A stretch of DNA of 47,518 bases from Bacteroidetes bacterium UBA4009 (lineage in GTDB: Bacteria; Bacteroidota; Bacteroidia; NS11-12g; UBA9320), in contig DGBH01000179.1 of the NCBI GenBank assembly GCA_002384205.1, positions 2,623-50,140 on the forward strand. The letters run 5' to 3'. Positions 1-8,641 of the stretch are shown here, in pieces. Numbering within the stretch: position 1 is the stretch's first letter; every line of letters starts with the position of its first letter. The notes beneath the pieces are model-generated. The model made no database searches. It worked only from the letters and a program-made list of their open reading frames with translations, and was not told where the DNA came from. The position numbers and the translations under genes are program-made.

Positions 1-1
1 G

Positions 2-445
2 GCCAATAAACAAACCATTGGAACCATTGAATCATGTTCAGGCGGATTTGTGGCGCATAGCATGACAGCCAATGCTGGAAGTTCTTCCTATTACAAAGGA
101 AGTTTACTTACCTACGCCTACGAAACAAAAGTGAAACTCGCTGACATTAATCAGGATATGCTGAATAATGTAGGTGCGGTAAGTGAGGAAGTATGCGCAG
201 CAATGGCAACTAATGCCAAGCAAAAATTAGACGTAGACTATTGTATATCAACTACAGGTATAGCAGGCCCTGATGGTGGCACCGCTGACAAACCAGTAGG
301 ACTAGTCTATATCGGACTCGCAAAACCTGACGGATCTGTAGAAGTAAAAAAATGTGAATTTCACGGTACCCGTCTTCAAATCATTGAAAGAACTGCCTAT
401 ACCGCTTTAGATATGGTCAGACGGGCCATAGATTCTGATCGTTAA
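2..445 (+). CDS. cinA: CinA C-terminal domain protein (nicotinamide-nucleotide amidase), 5' truncated
   Basis: The reading frame is open from base 2 to a TAA at 443-445, so the start lies before the window. The visible 147 residues match the CinA C-terminal (PncC) domain: an N-terminal 'TIESCSGG' stretch that carries the active-site serine region of the family, then 'STTGIAGPDGGT' and 'KPVGLVYIGLA'. Enzymes of this family hydrolyse nicotinamide mononucleotide to nicotinate mononucleotide in pyridine nucleotide salvage. In Bacteroidota the domain usually follows a molybdopterin-binding-like domain in one protein of about 410 residues, and the missing part would lie upstream of this window. It ends 32 bp from the convergent stop of the COG2509 gene. 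Family is sure; whether the whole protein is the long CinA or a stand-alone PncC cannot be seen. Confidence 0.9.
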   Translation, partial: ANKQTIGTIESCSGGFVAHSMTANAGSSSYYKGSLLTYAYETKVKLADINQDMLNNVGAVSEEVCAAMATNAKQKLDVDYCISTTGIAGPDGGTADKPVGLVYIGLAKPDGSVEVKKCEFHGTRLQIIERTAYTALDMVRRAIDSDR

Positions 446-477
446 AATCAATTTAATCACAAAAGGAAAAAACCCTG

Positions 478-2055
478 CTATCCTTTGATTTTCTTTATTG
501 CTTTTACTACTCTAACACCGTCTAATCCTGCACTAATTATACCCCCGGCATAACCGGCCCCTTCTCCACACGGATAGAGGTTGCTTATTTCGGTATGATG
601 TAAATCAGCCGTTCTAGGAATCCGAACCGGCGCACTGGTTCTGCTTTCTGGAGCCGTTACTACAGCATCTTGGTGATCAAAACCTTTCAGCTTTTTGGTA
701 ATTGCTCGCAAGCCTTCTCGCAATCTAAAATTAATAGCTTCGGGATAAAGTACATTTAAATCTACCGATGTTTTACCTGGGTAATAACTGCTAGCATTTA
801 ATGCATCACTCTGTTTTTCCTCCAAATAGTCCAATAAATTTTGTGCGGGCACTTTAAACTGACCACCTCCCATTTTATACGCTTTTTGTTCTATATACTT
901 TTGAAACTCTAATCCTGCTAAAGGACCATGCTGTTTAAAGTCTACCCACTCCTCTTCTCCTATTTCGGTAACCCAACCACTGTTTGCATAATTTCCATTA
1001 CGTTTACTCGGACTCCATCCATTCACCACTACTTCACCGTTATTTGTTGCTGCTGGTGCTATAATTCCGCCTGGACACATACAAAAAGAAAAAGCACCTT
1101 TACCTGCGACCTGTGTCACTAGGCTGTATGCCGCCGGTGGCAGAATGGCAGCATTCTTTTCATTGTGATATTGTATGGTGTTAATAAGGCTCTGGGGATG
1201 CTCTATCCTAAAGCCCATTGCAAAAGGCTTCGCCTCTAACGCTATTTGATTCTCGTGCAACAGATAATAGATATCACGAGCACTGTGTCCTGTTGCCAAT
1301 ACTACATGCTGACAAGACTCCCATTGATCATTTATTGCTATTTCTTTTACTTGTTGGTCTACGATTCTCAAATCTGTAAGCTTTGCTCCAAATCGTACTT
1401 CTCCCCCATTATCGCATATAGTCTTTCTAAGATTCTCAATAATTTCTGGAAGCTTATTGGTCCCGATATGAGGATGTGCTTCATAAAGAATATTTTCATC
1501 TGCACCATGGAGGACCAGTAATTCTAGTATTTCTTGAATTTTACCTCTTTTCATAGAACGGGTATACAACTTTCCGTCTGAAAATGTTCCGGCACCGCCC
1601 TCACCATAGCAATAGTTAGATTCTGTATTCATCTCTCCAGACCTATTTAGCTTAGCTACGTCTCGTCTTCTCTCCTTTACCGCTTGCCCACGTTCCACCA
1701 CAATGGGCTTAATTCCCAGTTGTAAACATTTTAATGCTGCAAAAATACCCGCAGGTCCGAAGCCAATAATATGAACTGTTTCTTCTTTACGAAGCGGAGG
1801 AAAATCTGGCATGCTAATCGTTTCAGGCCAATCGTTTCCTGAAAATAACTCAAGCCTTAAGTTATATTTTATATCTGCTTTGCGAGCATCTAAGGACTTC
1901 TTCAATATTTTAATAACGTTCAGGTCACCTTGTATATTCCTTATTTTTGATTTGAAAAATAGTTGCAATTTTTCCTCCTGAGCATGATACTCATGAATGG
2001 GAACGCTTATCTCTATAATATCTCTAGCCACTTTACTTTTCCAAGAAATGTCCAC
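478..2055 (-). CDS. FAD-dependent dehydrogenase, COG2509 type
   Basis: A 525-residue cytoplasmic flavoprotein. The N-terminal ~90 residues are a small alpha/beta region, followed by a Rossmann dinucleotide-binding segment 'VHIIGFGPAGIFAALK' (GxGxxG) with the acidic residue at the end of the second strand ('VVERG'). A second conserved block 'SFCMCPGGIIAPA' and the C-terminal 'CGEGAGYAGGIISAGLDG' are typical of COG2509 uncharacterised FAD-dependent dehydrogenases, which are usually about this long. The substrate is not known for most members, so no reaction is assigned. The start is GTG at 2053-2055; no ATG lies near the N-terminus in frame. It is transcribed divergently from the transketolase gene across only 47 bp, so the two promoters must overlap or be very compact. 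Confidence 0.88.
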   Translation of the reverse strand: MDISWKSKVARDIIEISVPIHEYHAQEEKLQLFFKSKIRNIQGDLNVIKILKKSLDARKADIKYNLRLELFSGNDWPETISMPDFPPLRKEETVHIIGFGPAGIFAALKCLQLGIKPIVVERGQAVKERRRDVAKLNRSGEMNTESNYCYGEGGAGTFSDGKLYTRSMKRGKIQEILELLVLHGADENILYEAHPHIGTNKLPEIIENLRKTICDNGGEVRFGAKLTDLRIVDQQVKEIAINDQWESCQHVVLATGHSARDIYYLLHENQIALEAKPFAMGFRIEHPQSLINTIQYHNEKNAAILPPAAYSLVTQVAGKGAFSFCMCPGGIIAPAATNNGEVVVNGWSPSKRNGNYANSGWVTEIGEEEWVDFKQHGPLAGLEFQKYIEQKAYKMGGGQFKVPAQNLLDYLEEKQSDALNASSYYPGKTSVDLNVLYPEAINFRLREGLRAITKKLKGFDHQDAVVTAPESRTSAPVRIPRTADLHHTEISNLYPCGEGAGYAGGIISAGLDGVRVVKAIKKIKG

Positions 2056-2102
2056 AAAGATTTTATAAAAGTTTAATATAACCCACCTTTGTTCTCAACA
2101 TA

Positions 2103-2951
2103 ATGACAAAATCAATCGAAGAGCTTAAAGAATACGTTGCGCAAACGCGCAGAGATATAGTGAGAATGGTGCACGGAGTGCAATCTGGACACCCAGGAGG
2201 ATCTCTAGGCTGTACCGAGTTGTTAACGGTATTATACCAAAATGTACTTCGTCACAACCCGTCTGATTTTAAAATGGATGGAAAAGACGAAGATATTTTC
2301 ATTTTATCTAACGGACATATTTCTCCTGTGTATTACAGTGCTTTAGCGCACAGTGGATATTTTCCTGTAGCTGAATTAGGTAGCTTTCGTAAACTAAACA
2401 CAAGACTTCAAGGTCATCCAACTACCCATGATGGTTTACCAGGAGTTAGGATAGCTTCGGGCTCATTAGGACAAGGTTTATCTGTTGCCTGCGGTATTGC
2501 ACAAGCCAAGAAACTTAATGGTGACGACAAACTAGTATACGTGCTCATGGGTGACGGCGAGTTACAAGAAGGACAGGTTTGGGAAGCGGTAATGTATGCC
2601 GCTCATAATAAAATGGATAATATCATAGCGACGGTTGACGTAAACGGGCGTCAAATAGACGGTGATACCAAAGACATTATGGGTTTTACAGATCTCAGAT
2701 CAAAATTTGAGGCATTTGGATGGAACGTTATATCAATGAATGGAAATGACCTAGCCGATGTGGAAGATACATTAAGTAAAGCAGGCGTATTAAGCGGAAA
2801 TAAACAACCTATTTGCATTTTAATGAATACTGAAATGGGAAATGGTGTAGACTTTATGATGGGAAGTCATGAATGGCACGGAATTGCACCAAACGATGAA
2901 CAACTTGCTGCTGCTTTAGCCCAAAACCCTTCTGTAATCGGTGATTACTAA
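2103..2951 (+). CDS. Transketolase N-terminal (TPP-binding) subunit
   Basis: A 282-residue protein equal to the first half of a classical transketolase. It has the substrate and cofactor histidines in 'SGHPGG' (H30) and 'SNGHISP' (H72), 'GSLGQGLS', and the thiamine-diphosphate/Mg motif beginning 'GDGELQEGQVWE' at 150 with the metal-ligand Asn at about 181. Split transketolases form a working enzyme from an N-half and a C-half in the non-oxidative pentose phosphate pathway. The C-half is the gene at 4373, but the two are separated here by a von Willebrand A gene rather than being adjacent. The N-half alone cannot be active because the pyrimidine-domain glutamate is on the other subunit. Product is certain; the exact quaternary structure is inferred. 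Confidence 0.96.
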   Translation: MTKSIEELKEYVAQTRRDIVRMVHGVQSGHPGGSLGCTELLTVLYQNVLRHNPSDFKMDGKDEDIFILSNGHISPVYYSALAHSGYFPVAELGSFRKLNTRLQGHPTTHDGLPGVRIASGSLGQGLSVACGIAQAKKLNGDDKLVYVLMGDGELQEGQVWEAVMYAAHNKMDNIIATVDVNGRQIDGDTKDIMGFTDLRSKFEAFGWNVISMNGNDLADVEDTLSKAGVLSGNKQPICILMNTEMGNGVDFMMGSHEWHGIAPNDEQLAAALAQNPSVIGDY

Positions 2952-2988
2952 CTAACTAGCACGGTTTTTGAAGAATACTGCGTAAAAT

Positions 2989-4350
2989 ATGGCGATACAC
3001 AAAAAAATATGCATAATAATACTGGTAATGCTAGCAGTAAACAGTTATGCCCAACAGCCAAAAACACGCATATTATTTGTACTTGACGGCAGCGGTAGCA
3101 TGTATGCCAAGATGGGAAACGATAATAGAATAACCGTAGCTAAACGACTTTTAACGAGATTAGTTGACAGCCTAGCGGGGCAAACAGATCTCGAGCTAGC
3201 GCTGCGTATTTATGGACATCAATCTCAAAAAACAGAGAGAAATTGCAAAGACACTAAACTAGAAGTGCCTTTTGGTCCAAGAAATCATCAATCTATTAAA
3301 GATAAAATTAGGGATTTAAGACCTAAGGGAACTACCTTAATCGCTTACTCATTACAAGAAGCAGCATACGATTTCCCAAAAAGTACGGGTGTGCGGAATA
3401 TCATTATTCTTATTACAGACGGATTGGAAGAATGCGATGGTGATCCGTGCGCGGTTTCTTTGGCACTTCAAAAACAAGGTGTTATCCTCAGACCTTTTGT
3501 TATTGGACTCGGTTTAAATTCTGAATTCAGAACTCAATTTGAATGTGTCGGACGTTATTTTGAAGCAGAAACAGAAAACGATTTTGAAAATGTACTAAAC
3601 GTCGTAATTAGTCAAGCTATAAATAACACATCCGCTCAAATAAATTTAATGGATAGCTATGGCAGGCCCACTGAGACTGGGGTTAACATGACTTTTACAG
3701 ACTCTAAAACAGGAAAGGAAATCGCAAACATGTATCATACATTAAATGATCGAGATGTGCCTGATACCATTTATATGGATCCAGGTTATTTATACGACAT
3801 TAAGGTACATACTATTCCTCCTGTTTATAAAAGAAAGGTAGAAATTATTGCTGGAAGGCACAATACAATTGCCATTGATGCTCCTCAAGGATTACTTAGT
3901 CTGAAAATTGACGGAGTTACTAATTATAAAAATTTACAAGCTATCATTATAGATAAACAGTCGGGAGAGATAATACAAGTTCAAGATTTTAATGAACAAC
4001 AAAAATATATTGTAAATGACTACAAGGTAGAACTCCTTACCTTACCTCGTATTACCCAAGAAAGTGTGCAAGTCGAACAAAACAAGACCACAACTCTTCA
4101 AGTTCAACAGCCTGGAAAGCTTAATGTGGTAACGCGTAAAAAACTTGAAATGGGCATTTATTACAGACATAATGGAGAGTTGGAACTTATTAAAAATATT
4201 TACAATGTAAATGGTCAAGACATAACAGTTCTTCAACCTGGAGATTATAAATTAATCTACAAAGAGGCTGTAGTAAAAGAGTCTGAAAGCACCAAAATAC
4301 AAGATTTCACAATTAGAAGCGGTGAAATGAAACATATAACCATACAATAA
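2989..4350 (+). CDS. Secreted von Willebrand factor A domain protein
   Basis: A 453-residue exported protein. Residues 1-21 form a signal peptide (Lys-rich start, hydrophobic core, 'NSYAQ' cleavage context). A vWA domain follows at about 26-205 with an intact MIDAS metal site: D33, S35 and S37 in '[11 protein letters not shown]', the threonine in '[10 protein letters not shown]', and the aspartate of '[13 protein letters not shown]'. The remaining 240 residues look beta-rich with no family I can name; they may be repeated Ig/PEGA-like modules. No transmembrane anchor, lipobox or type IX sorting tail is visible, so it is probably periplasmic. The gene sits between the two transketolase halves, 37 bp after the first and 22 bp before the second, so it is probably cotranscribed with them. 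Its function is unknown. Confidence 0.85.
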   Translation: MAIHKKICIIILVMLAVNSYAQQPKTRILFVLDGSGSMYAKMGNDNRITVAKRLLTRLVDSLAGQTDLELALRIYGHQSQKTERNCKDTKLEVPFGPRNHQSIKDKIRDLRPKGTTLIAYSLQEAAYDFPKSTGVRNIIILITDGLEECDGDPCAVSLALQKQGVILRPFVIGLGLNSEFRTQFECVGRYFEAETENDFENVLNVVISQAINNTSAQINLMDSYGRPTETGVNMTFTDSKTGKEIANMYHTLNDRDVPDTIYMDPGYLYDIKVHTIPPVYKRKVEIIAGRHNTIAIDAPQGLLSLKIDGVTNYKNLQAIIIDKQSGEIIQVQDFNEQQKYIVNDYKVELLTLPRITQESVQVEQNKTTTLQVQQPGKLNVVTRKKLEMGIYYRHNGELELIKNIYNVNGQDITVLQPGDYKLIYKEAVVKESESTKIQDFTIRSGEMKHITIQ

Positions 4351-4372
4351 AATACAAAAGAATTACACCTCA

Positions 4373-5305
4373 ATGGAAAAAAAAGATACACGATCAGGAT
4401 TTGGAGATGGTCTATACGAGTTAGGACTCAAAAATAAAAATGTAGTTGGGCTTTGTGCTGACCTTACTGGATCACTCAAAATGAATAAATTTCAAAATGA
4501 ATTTCCAGAGAGATTTTTCCAAGTAGGTATTGCAGAAGCAAATATGATGAGTATGGCTGCAGGACTTGCCACAGCAGGTAAAATTCCATTTACAGGCACG
4601 TTTGCTAATTTCTCAACAGGCAGAGTATATGATCAAATCCGTCAATCGATTGCATATAGCCATAAAAACGTAAAAATATGTGCATCTCATGCAGGACTAA
4701 CACTGGGTGAAGATGGAGCTACTCATCAAATACTAGAAGATATAGGTCTTATGAAAATGCTTCCAGGGATGACAGTTATTAACCCATGTGATTATGCCCA
4801 AACCAAGGCAGCAACTATCGCTATTGCAGATCACGAAGGACCTGTATATTTACGTTTTGGAAGACCTAGTTGGCCTATATTTACAACTGATTTAGAGTTT
4901 ATTATAGGTAAAGCACTGCACATGAGAAAAGGAACGGATGTTACCATCTTTGCCACTGGGCATTTAGTATGGAATTCATTAGAAGCTGCCAAAGCACTTG
5001 CAGAAGAAGGAATCTCTGCTGAGGTAATCAACATACATACAATCAAGCCATTAGATAATAAAGCGATTCTTGATGCTGTTGCAAATACAAAATGTGCAGT
5101 TACCGCAGAAGAACATCAAATGAATGGCGGATTAGGAGATAGCATTTGTCAATTATTGGCAAGACACACCCCGCTTCCTGTTGAAATGGTGGCCGTTAAC
5201 GATAGTTTTGGTGAGAGTGGAACTCCTATGGAGCTGCTTGATAAATATGGCTTAGGAATAAAAGACGTAGTGGCCGCAGCTAAACGTGCCATCGCTCGTA
5301 AGTAA
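4373..5305 (+). CDS. Transketolase C-terminal subunit
   Basis: A 310-residue protein matching the pyrimidine-binding and C-terminal domains of transketolase. The catalytic glutamate that activates thiamine diphosphate is E55 in '[10 protein letters not shown]'. '[15 protein letters not shown]' (about 105-119) is the conserved pyrimidine-domain loop, and the C-terminal domain runs from about residue 175 with '[16 protein letters not shown]' and '[11 protein letters not shown]'. It should pair with the N-half at 2103-2951 to interconvert pentose phosphates and glycolytic sugars. The stop codon is four bases from the preferred start of the lipid-kinase gene, which suggests translational coupling. 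Confidence 0.96.
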   Translation: MEKKDTRSGFGDGLYELGLKNKNVVGLCADLTGSLKMNKFQNEFPERFFQVGIAEANMMSMAAGLATAGKIPFTGTFANFSTGRVYDQIRQSIAYSHKNVKICASHAGLTLGEDGATHQILEDIGLMKMLPGMTVINPCDYAQTKAATIAIADHEGPVYLRFGRPSWPIFTTDLEFIIGKALHMRKGTDVTIFATGHLVWNSLEAAKALAEEGISAEVINIHTIKPLDNKAILDAVANTKCAVTAEEHQMNGGLGDSICQLLARHTPLPVEMVAVNDSFGESGTPMELLDKYGLGIKDVVAAAKRAIARK

Positions 5306-5309
5306 TACA

Positions 5310-6155
5310 GTGAAAATACTATTCGTTTACAATAAAAAAGCTGGCAAGAAATACGAGCCCTCCGTTGTAAATGAAATTACGTCTAGACTGCCAAGCAACG
5401 CAGAAAGCACCTTTATAGATATCCGGGATTTTGCGGACTGCAAAACAAAGAAATTTGATATGCTTGTAGCTATCGGTGGCGATGGAACTGTAAATACAGT
5501 GGCTAAACGATGCACAAAACAAAAGTTAATTCTAGGTATTATTCCCAAAGGATCTGGAGATGGATTAGCTCGATTCTTAGAAATTCCGCGTGATATTTAT
5601 GGAGCACTAAGCGTGCTGTTGACGGGCAAAATAATAGAAATTGATACTGCCAAAGTGGATAGGCATTTTTTTATTAATGTGGCAGGCGCTGGATTTGAAG
5701 CTTATGTAGCGCATAAATTTGGAGTCGGCGGCATACGTGGATTACGAGGGTATGCAAATACTATCTTGGATTCTTTTTCTACTCAAGAAGAGCAAGCAGT
5801 AACACTTACACTTAATGGCAAAAAAACAACCCTCCCGTTTTTTAGTTTAAGCGTGGCTAATGGAAGCCAATGGGGTAATAACTTTGAAATAGCAAGTGAA
5901 GCAGACATACAAGACGGAATGCTTGACGTTGCCGTGATGAGAAAACCAAAATGGCACCAAATATTAAGTCTAATTATTTATCTAAAGAGTAAAAAACAAG
6001 AAAACAACTCTCTTTTTACTTACTATAAGGCTTCAGAAATTGATTTAAAAAGGAGCGGAAAGCTTTGGCATATTGATGGAGAACCTATAGTTTTGAAAAA
6101 CAAAAAAAGAATTATTGTACACCCTAAAAGCCTAAAAGTAACTGTCAGCTCATGA
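5310..6155 (+). CDS. Diacylglycerol kinase catalytic-domain (DagK/YegS-like) protein
   Basis: A soluble lipid-kinase-like protein of 281 residues if started at the GTG at 5310. An in-frame GTG at 5286 would overlap the transketolase gene and add eight residues of no family character, so I prefer 5310, where the conserved first strand 'VKILFVYNKKAG' begins. The family signature is 'AIGGDGTVNTVA' (nucleotide-binding GGDGT), followed by 'IIPKGSGDGLARFL', the substrate-site motif that more often reads GTGND or GSGNG in relatives. The C-terminal half is the beta-sandwich with 'DGEPI'. These enzymes phosphorylate diacylglycerol, sphingosine-like lipids or related substrates at the membrane; the substrate cannot be read from sequence. 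The stop overlaps the next start. Confidence 0.88.
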   Translation: MKILFVYNKKAGKKYEPSVVNEITSRLPSNAESTFIDIRDFADCKTKKFDMLVAIGGDGTVNTVAKRCTKQKLILGIIPKGSGDGLARFLEIPRDIYGALSVLLTGKIIEIDTAKVDRHFFINVAGAGFEAYVAHKFGVGGIRGLRGYANTILDSFSTQEEQAVTLTLNGKKTTLPFFSLSVANGSQWGNNFEIASEADIQDGMLDVAVMRKPKWHQILSLIIYLKSKKQENNSLFTYYKASEIDLKRSGKLWHIDGEPIVLKNKKRIIVHPKSLKVTVSS

Positions 6156-6520
6156 CTAAAAAAAAAATGGAGAAGTTAGATTTATCCAACTTCTTTTTAA
6201 ACAGCCAAGAAGATAGCGGATTTAAATTGCTCTCTGATGAGGAGGTGGTAGAACCAAAAACACCTCATCTTGACATCAATGCGCAAAAATTACTAGTACG
6301 CAAAGAGAAAAAAGGTCGTGGTGGAAAAACAGTGACCGTTGTTGAAGGATATCAAGGAAACCCACAAACCCTAGAGGCACTTTGTAAAAAAGTAAAACAA
6401 CAATGTGGTGTTGGAGGCTCAGTAGAACACAAAACATTTATTATACAAGGAGACAAGTGCGACCAAGTAGTAAAAATCCTAATCAAAGAAGGATACAACG
6501 CTCGCAAAACCACCATGTAG
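6152..6520 (+). CDS. SUI1/eIF1-like translation factor (YciH family)
   Basis: A 122-residue protein with a variable charged N-terminus and a SUI1 domain at about 45-122: 'LLVRKEKKGRGGKTVTVVEG', 'CGVGGSVEHKTFIIQGD' and 'IKEGYNARKT'. Bacterial members (YciH) resemble eukaryotic initiation factor eIF1 and have been linked to start-site fidelity and to translation under stress, though their role in Bacteroidota is not settled. Its ATG overlaps the lipid-kinase TGA (ATGA at 6152-6155), which argues for coupled translation. An internal ATG at 6167 is an alternative start. It closes the transketolase gene group. Confidence 0.88.
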   Translation: MTKKKMEKLDLSNFFLNSQEDSGFKLLSDEEVVEPKTPHLDINAQKLLVRKEKKGRGGKTVTVVEGYQGNPQTLEALCKKVKQQCGVGGSVEHKTFIIQGDKCDQVVKILIKEGYNARKTTM

Positions 6521-6747
6521 TCTATGGCCAAATACAGGACTTGTACACTTAAAAAAAAACTACCTGCAGCATTACTACAAATGGTATTAATGCTCTCATT
6601 ATGAATGTTTTAAATAATTATAGTACATTTAACTATAAGCTATGGCTAATCTAAAATGTATATAATTAAGGAACTTTTAGATGAATATAATGTTCGATTT
6701 TAACATCTTTAAAGCGTATCAAAGTTAACTTCGCAGCCTAATTAGTT
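6521..6747 (+). promoter_or_regulatory. pckA upstream region with near-consensus -7 element
   Basis: This AT-rich 227-bp gap has no open frame with gene character. TAACTTCG at 6726-6733 differs from the Bacteroidota -7 consensus TAnnTTTG at one base and would give a leader of roughly ten bases before the pckA ATG. Further upstream, TACATTT (6624-6630) and AAATGTA (6654-6660) form a spaced inverted repeat that could bind a regulator. Both calls are by eye and tentative. Confidence 0.35.
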
Positions 6748-8340
6748 ATGAAGTCACATCCAATTACTGATCGTGTTTTTGATATCTCATCCAAAACCAA
6801 CAAGAATTTAAGCTTAGACCAATTAATCAAGGCTGCGGTTGCTCGAAATGAAGGTAGAATCACTAATACTGGAGCTCTAGCAGGAGACACCGGTAAATTT
6901 ACAGGCAGATCCCCAAAAGACAAATACAGCGTTTTAGACGACACCACAAGAGATGAAGTATGGTGGGGAAATATTAACCAACCATTCGAGCCTGAAAAGT
7001 TTGATGCTTTGCTTGAGCGTGTTATTCAGCATTACGAAGGAAAAGAGATATTTGTAAGAGATGCGTATGCATGTGCCGATCCTGACTACAAAATAAATGT
7101 ACGTGTGGTGAACGAGACTGCATATCAAAATTTATTTGTTCATCACATGTTTATTCGTCCAGAACAAAGTGAGCTTGATGCTATTGATCCAGAGTGGATA
7201 ATACTGGCTGCTCCAAGTTTTATGGCTGTACCTGAGAGAGACGGAACGCGCCAAGAAAATTTTTCGATAATTAACTTCACCAAGAAAATTTACATCATTG
7301 GTGGAAGTGGATATACTGGAGAAATCAAAAAAGGAATTTTCACTGTGCTTAATTTCACCTTACCGGTGGAGCATGATGTACTAAGTATGCATTGCTCTGC
7401 AAATATAGGTAATAACGGTGATTCAGCTGTTTTCTTTGGCCTTTCTGGAACAGGTAAAACAACACTTTCCGCAGATCCGAAAAGAAAGCTAATTGGAGAT
7501 GATGAACATGGATGGAGTAAAAATGGCATTTTTAACTTTGAAGGTGGATGCTATGCAAAAACCATTAATCTTACAGAAGAAAATGAACCTACTATTTGGA
7601 AAGCAATAACCAAAGGAGCGCTGGTGGAAAATGTTCGTTTCTTTCCAGATTCGGATGTAGTAAATTATGATGACGTAAGCGTAACCGAAAACACCAGATG
7701 TGCCTATCCCATTGAAAACATTGACAATATTGCTGTACCAAGTGTGGGACCTCAGCCTAAAAATATTTTCTTTCTTACTGCAGATGCATTTGGTGTACTT
7801 CCTCCTATTGCTAAACTTACCCCAGGTCAAGCCGGTTATCATTTTATCAGTGGATATACTGCCAAGGTAGCAGGAACAGAAGAAGGGATTACCGAACCAC
7901 AAGCAACATTCTCTGCTTGCTTTGGAGCCGCATTTATCCCCTTACACCCAGGAAGATATGCTGACATGCTCGGCACAAAAATGACCGAAAACAATGTAAA
8001 TGTTTGGTTAATAAATACAGGATGGAGTGGTGGCGCATACGGTGTAGGAAGCCGCATGAAATTAAAATATACCCGCGCAATGCTGAATGCTGCAATGGAT
8101 GGAAAATTGGATAATGTAGTATTTGAAATGCATCCTGTATTTGGTGTTTCTATGCCTACTGAATGCCCTGAAGTTCCTTCAGAGCTTCTTAATCCACGAA
8201 ACACGTGGGAAGATAAAGCTGGCTATGACACATCGGCGAATGAACTTGCGCAATTATTCAATGCTAACTTTGAAAAATATGCAGCAGGCGTTTCTGACGA
8301 AATTCTTAAAGCAGCGCCTAAAGGGACTCTATCTATATAG
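6748..8340 (+). CDS. pckA: Phosphoenolpyruvate carboxykinase (ATP)
   Basis: A 530-residue cytoplasmic enzyme of normal length for ATP-dependent PEP carboxykinase. It carries the kinase P-loop 'GLSGTGKTT' at 231-239, the metal/nucleotide motif 'IGDDEHGW', 'FEGGCYAKTINL', and the early substrate region 'GRSPKDKY'. It converts oxaloacetate plus ATP to PEP, CO2 and ADP as the entry step of gluconeogenesis, and can run in reverse in some anaerobes. It stands alone with its own upstream region and a downstream hairpin, so it is probably a single-gene transcript. Identification is not in doubt. Confidence 0.98.
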   Translation: MKSHPITDRVFDISSKTNKNLSLDQLIKAAVARNEGRITNTGALAGDTGKFTGRSPKDKYSVLDDTTRDEVWWGNINQPFEPEKFDALLERVIQHYEGKEIFVRDAYACADPDYKINVRVVNETAYQNLFVHHMFIRPEQSELDAIDPEWIILAAPSFMAVPERDGTRQENFSIINFTKKIYIIGGSGYTGEIKKGIFTVLNFTLPVEHDVLSMHCSANIGNNGDSAVFFGLSGTGKTTLSADPKRKLIGDDEHGWSKNGIFNFEGGCYAKTINLTEENEPTIWKAITKGALVENVRFFPDSDVVNYDDVSVTENTRCAYPIENIDNIAVPSVGPQPKNIFFLTADAFGVLPPIAKLTPGQAGYHFISGYTAKVAGTEEGITEPQATFSACFGAAFIPLHPGRYADMLGTKMTENNVNVWLINTGWSGGAYGVGSRMKLKYTRAMLNAAMDGKLDNVVFEMHPVFGVSMPTECPEVPSELLNPRNTWEDKAGYDTSANELAQLFNANFEKYAAGVSDEILKAAPKGTLSI

Positions 8341-8360
8341 CACCCCAAAATTCACCCAAT

Positions 8361-8394
8361 ACGATAACTAACTGTGCAGGTTATTGTATTTTTC
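8361..8394 (+). terminator. Probable intrinsic terminator of pckA
   Basis: An inverted repeat has arms at 8361-8368 (acgataac) and 8380-8387 (gttattgt), pairing over eight positions with one G-U, around an 11-base loop. It is followed directly by 'atttttc'. It lies 20 bp after the pckA stop. The stem is AT-rich, so the call is moderate. Confidence 0.5.
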
Positions 8395-8641
8395 ATCTGC
8401 CTTTATATGTATGGTTCTGCACTACCTGCTTAATGGAGAGCTTTTGGTTATTTCACTCTGTTAGTGATTATAATTAACTTAATCAGAACCTCAAGCAGAT
8501 TGCGTGCTTAGATTAAATTTACTTTTTCCGTAAATTTATCCACCTTGTTGTTTATAAAAAAATAAAGGAAAACATCTGCAAAATGCCTATCCATGCTACA
8601 TTTGGGCTTTTCACACAAGATAATTAATTTACCAAAGCTAA
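8395..8641 (+). promoter_or_regulatory. parE: parE promoter region with inverted repeat
   Basis: The pckA-parE gap of 301 bp holds the pckA terminator at its left and this region at its right, with no gene-like frame. TACATTTG at 8597-8604 is an exact -7 element, 37 bp before the parE ATG; the -33 position has only TCTG (8575-8578). An inverted repeat with perfect 9-bp arms, TAAATTTAC (8514-8522) and GTAAATTTA (8530-8538), lies about 60 bp upstream of the -7 box and may be an operator. Confidence 0.5.

Noticed and set aside
7489..7902. 137-codon open frame antisense to pckA
   Set aside because: It lies wholly inside a certain gene on the other strand, has no family character and is a by-product of pckA codon use.
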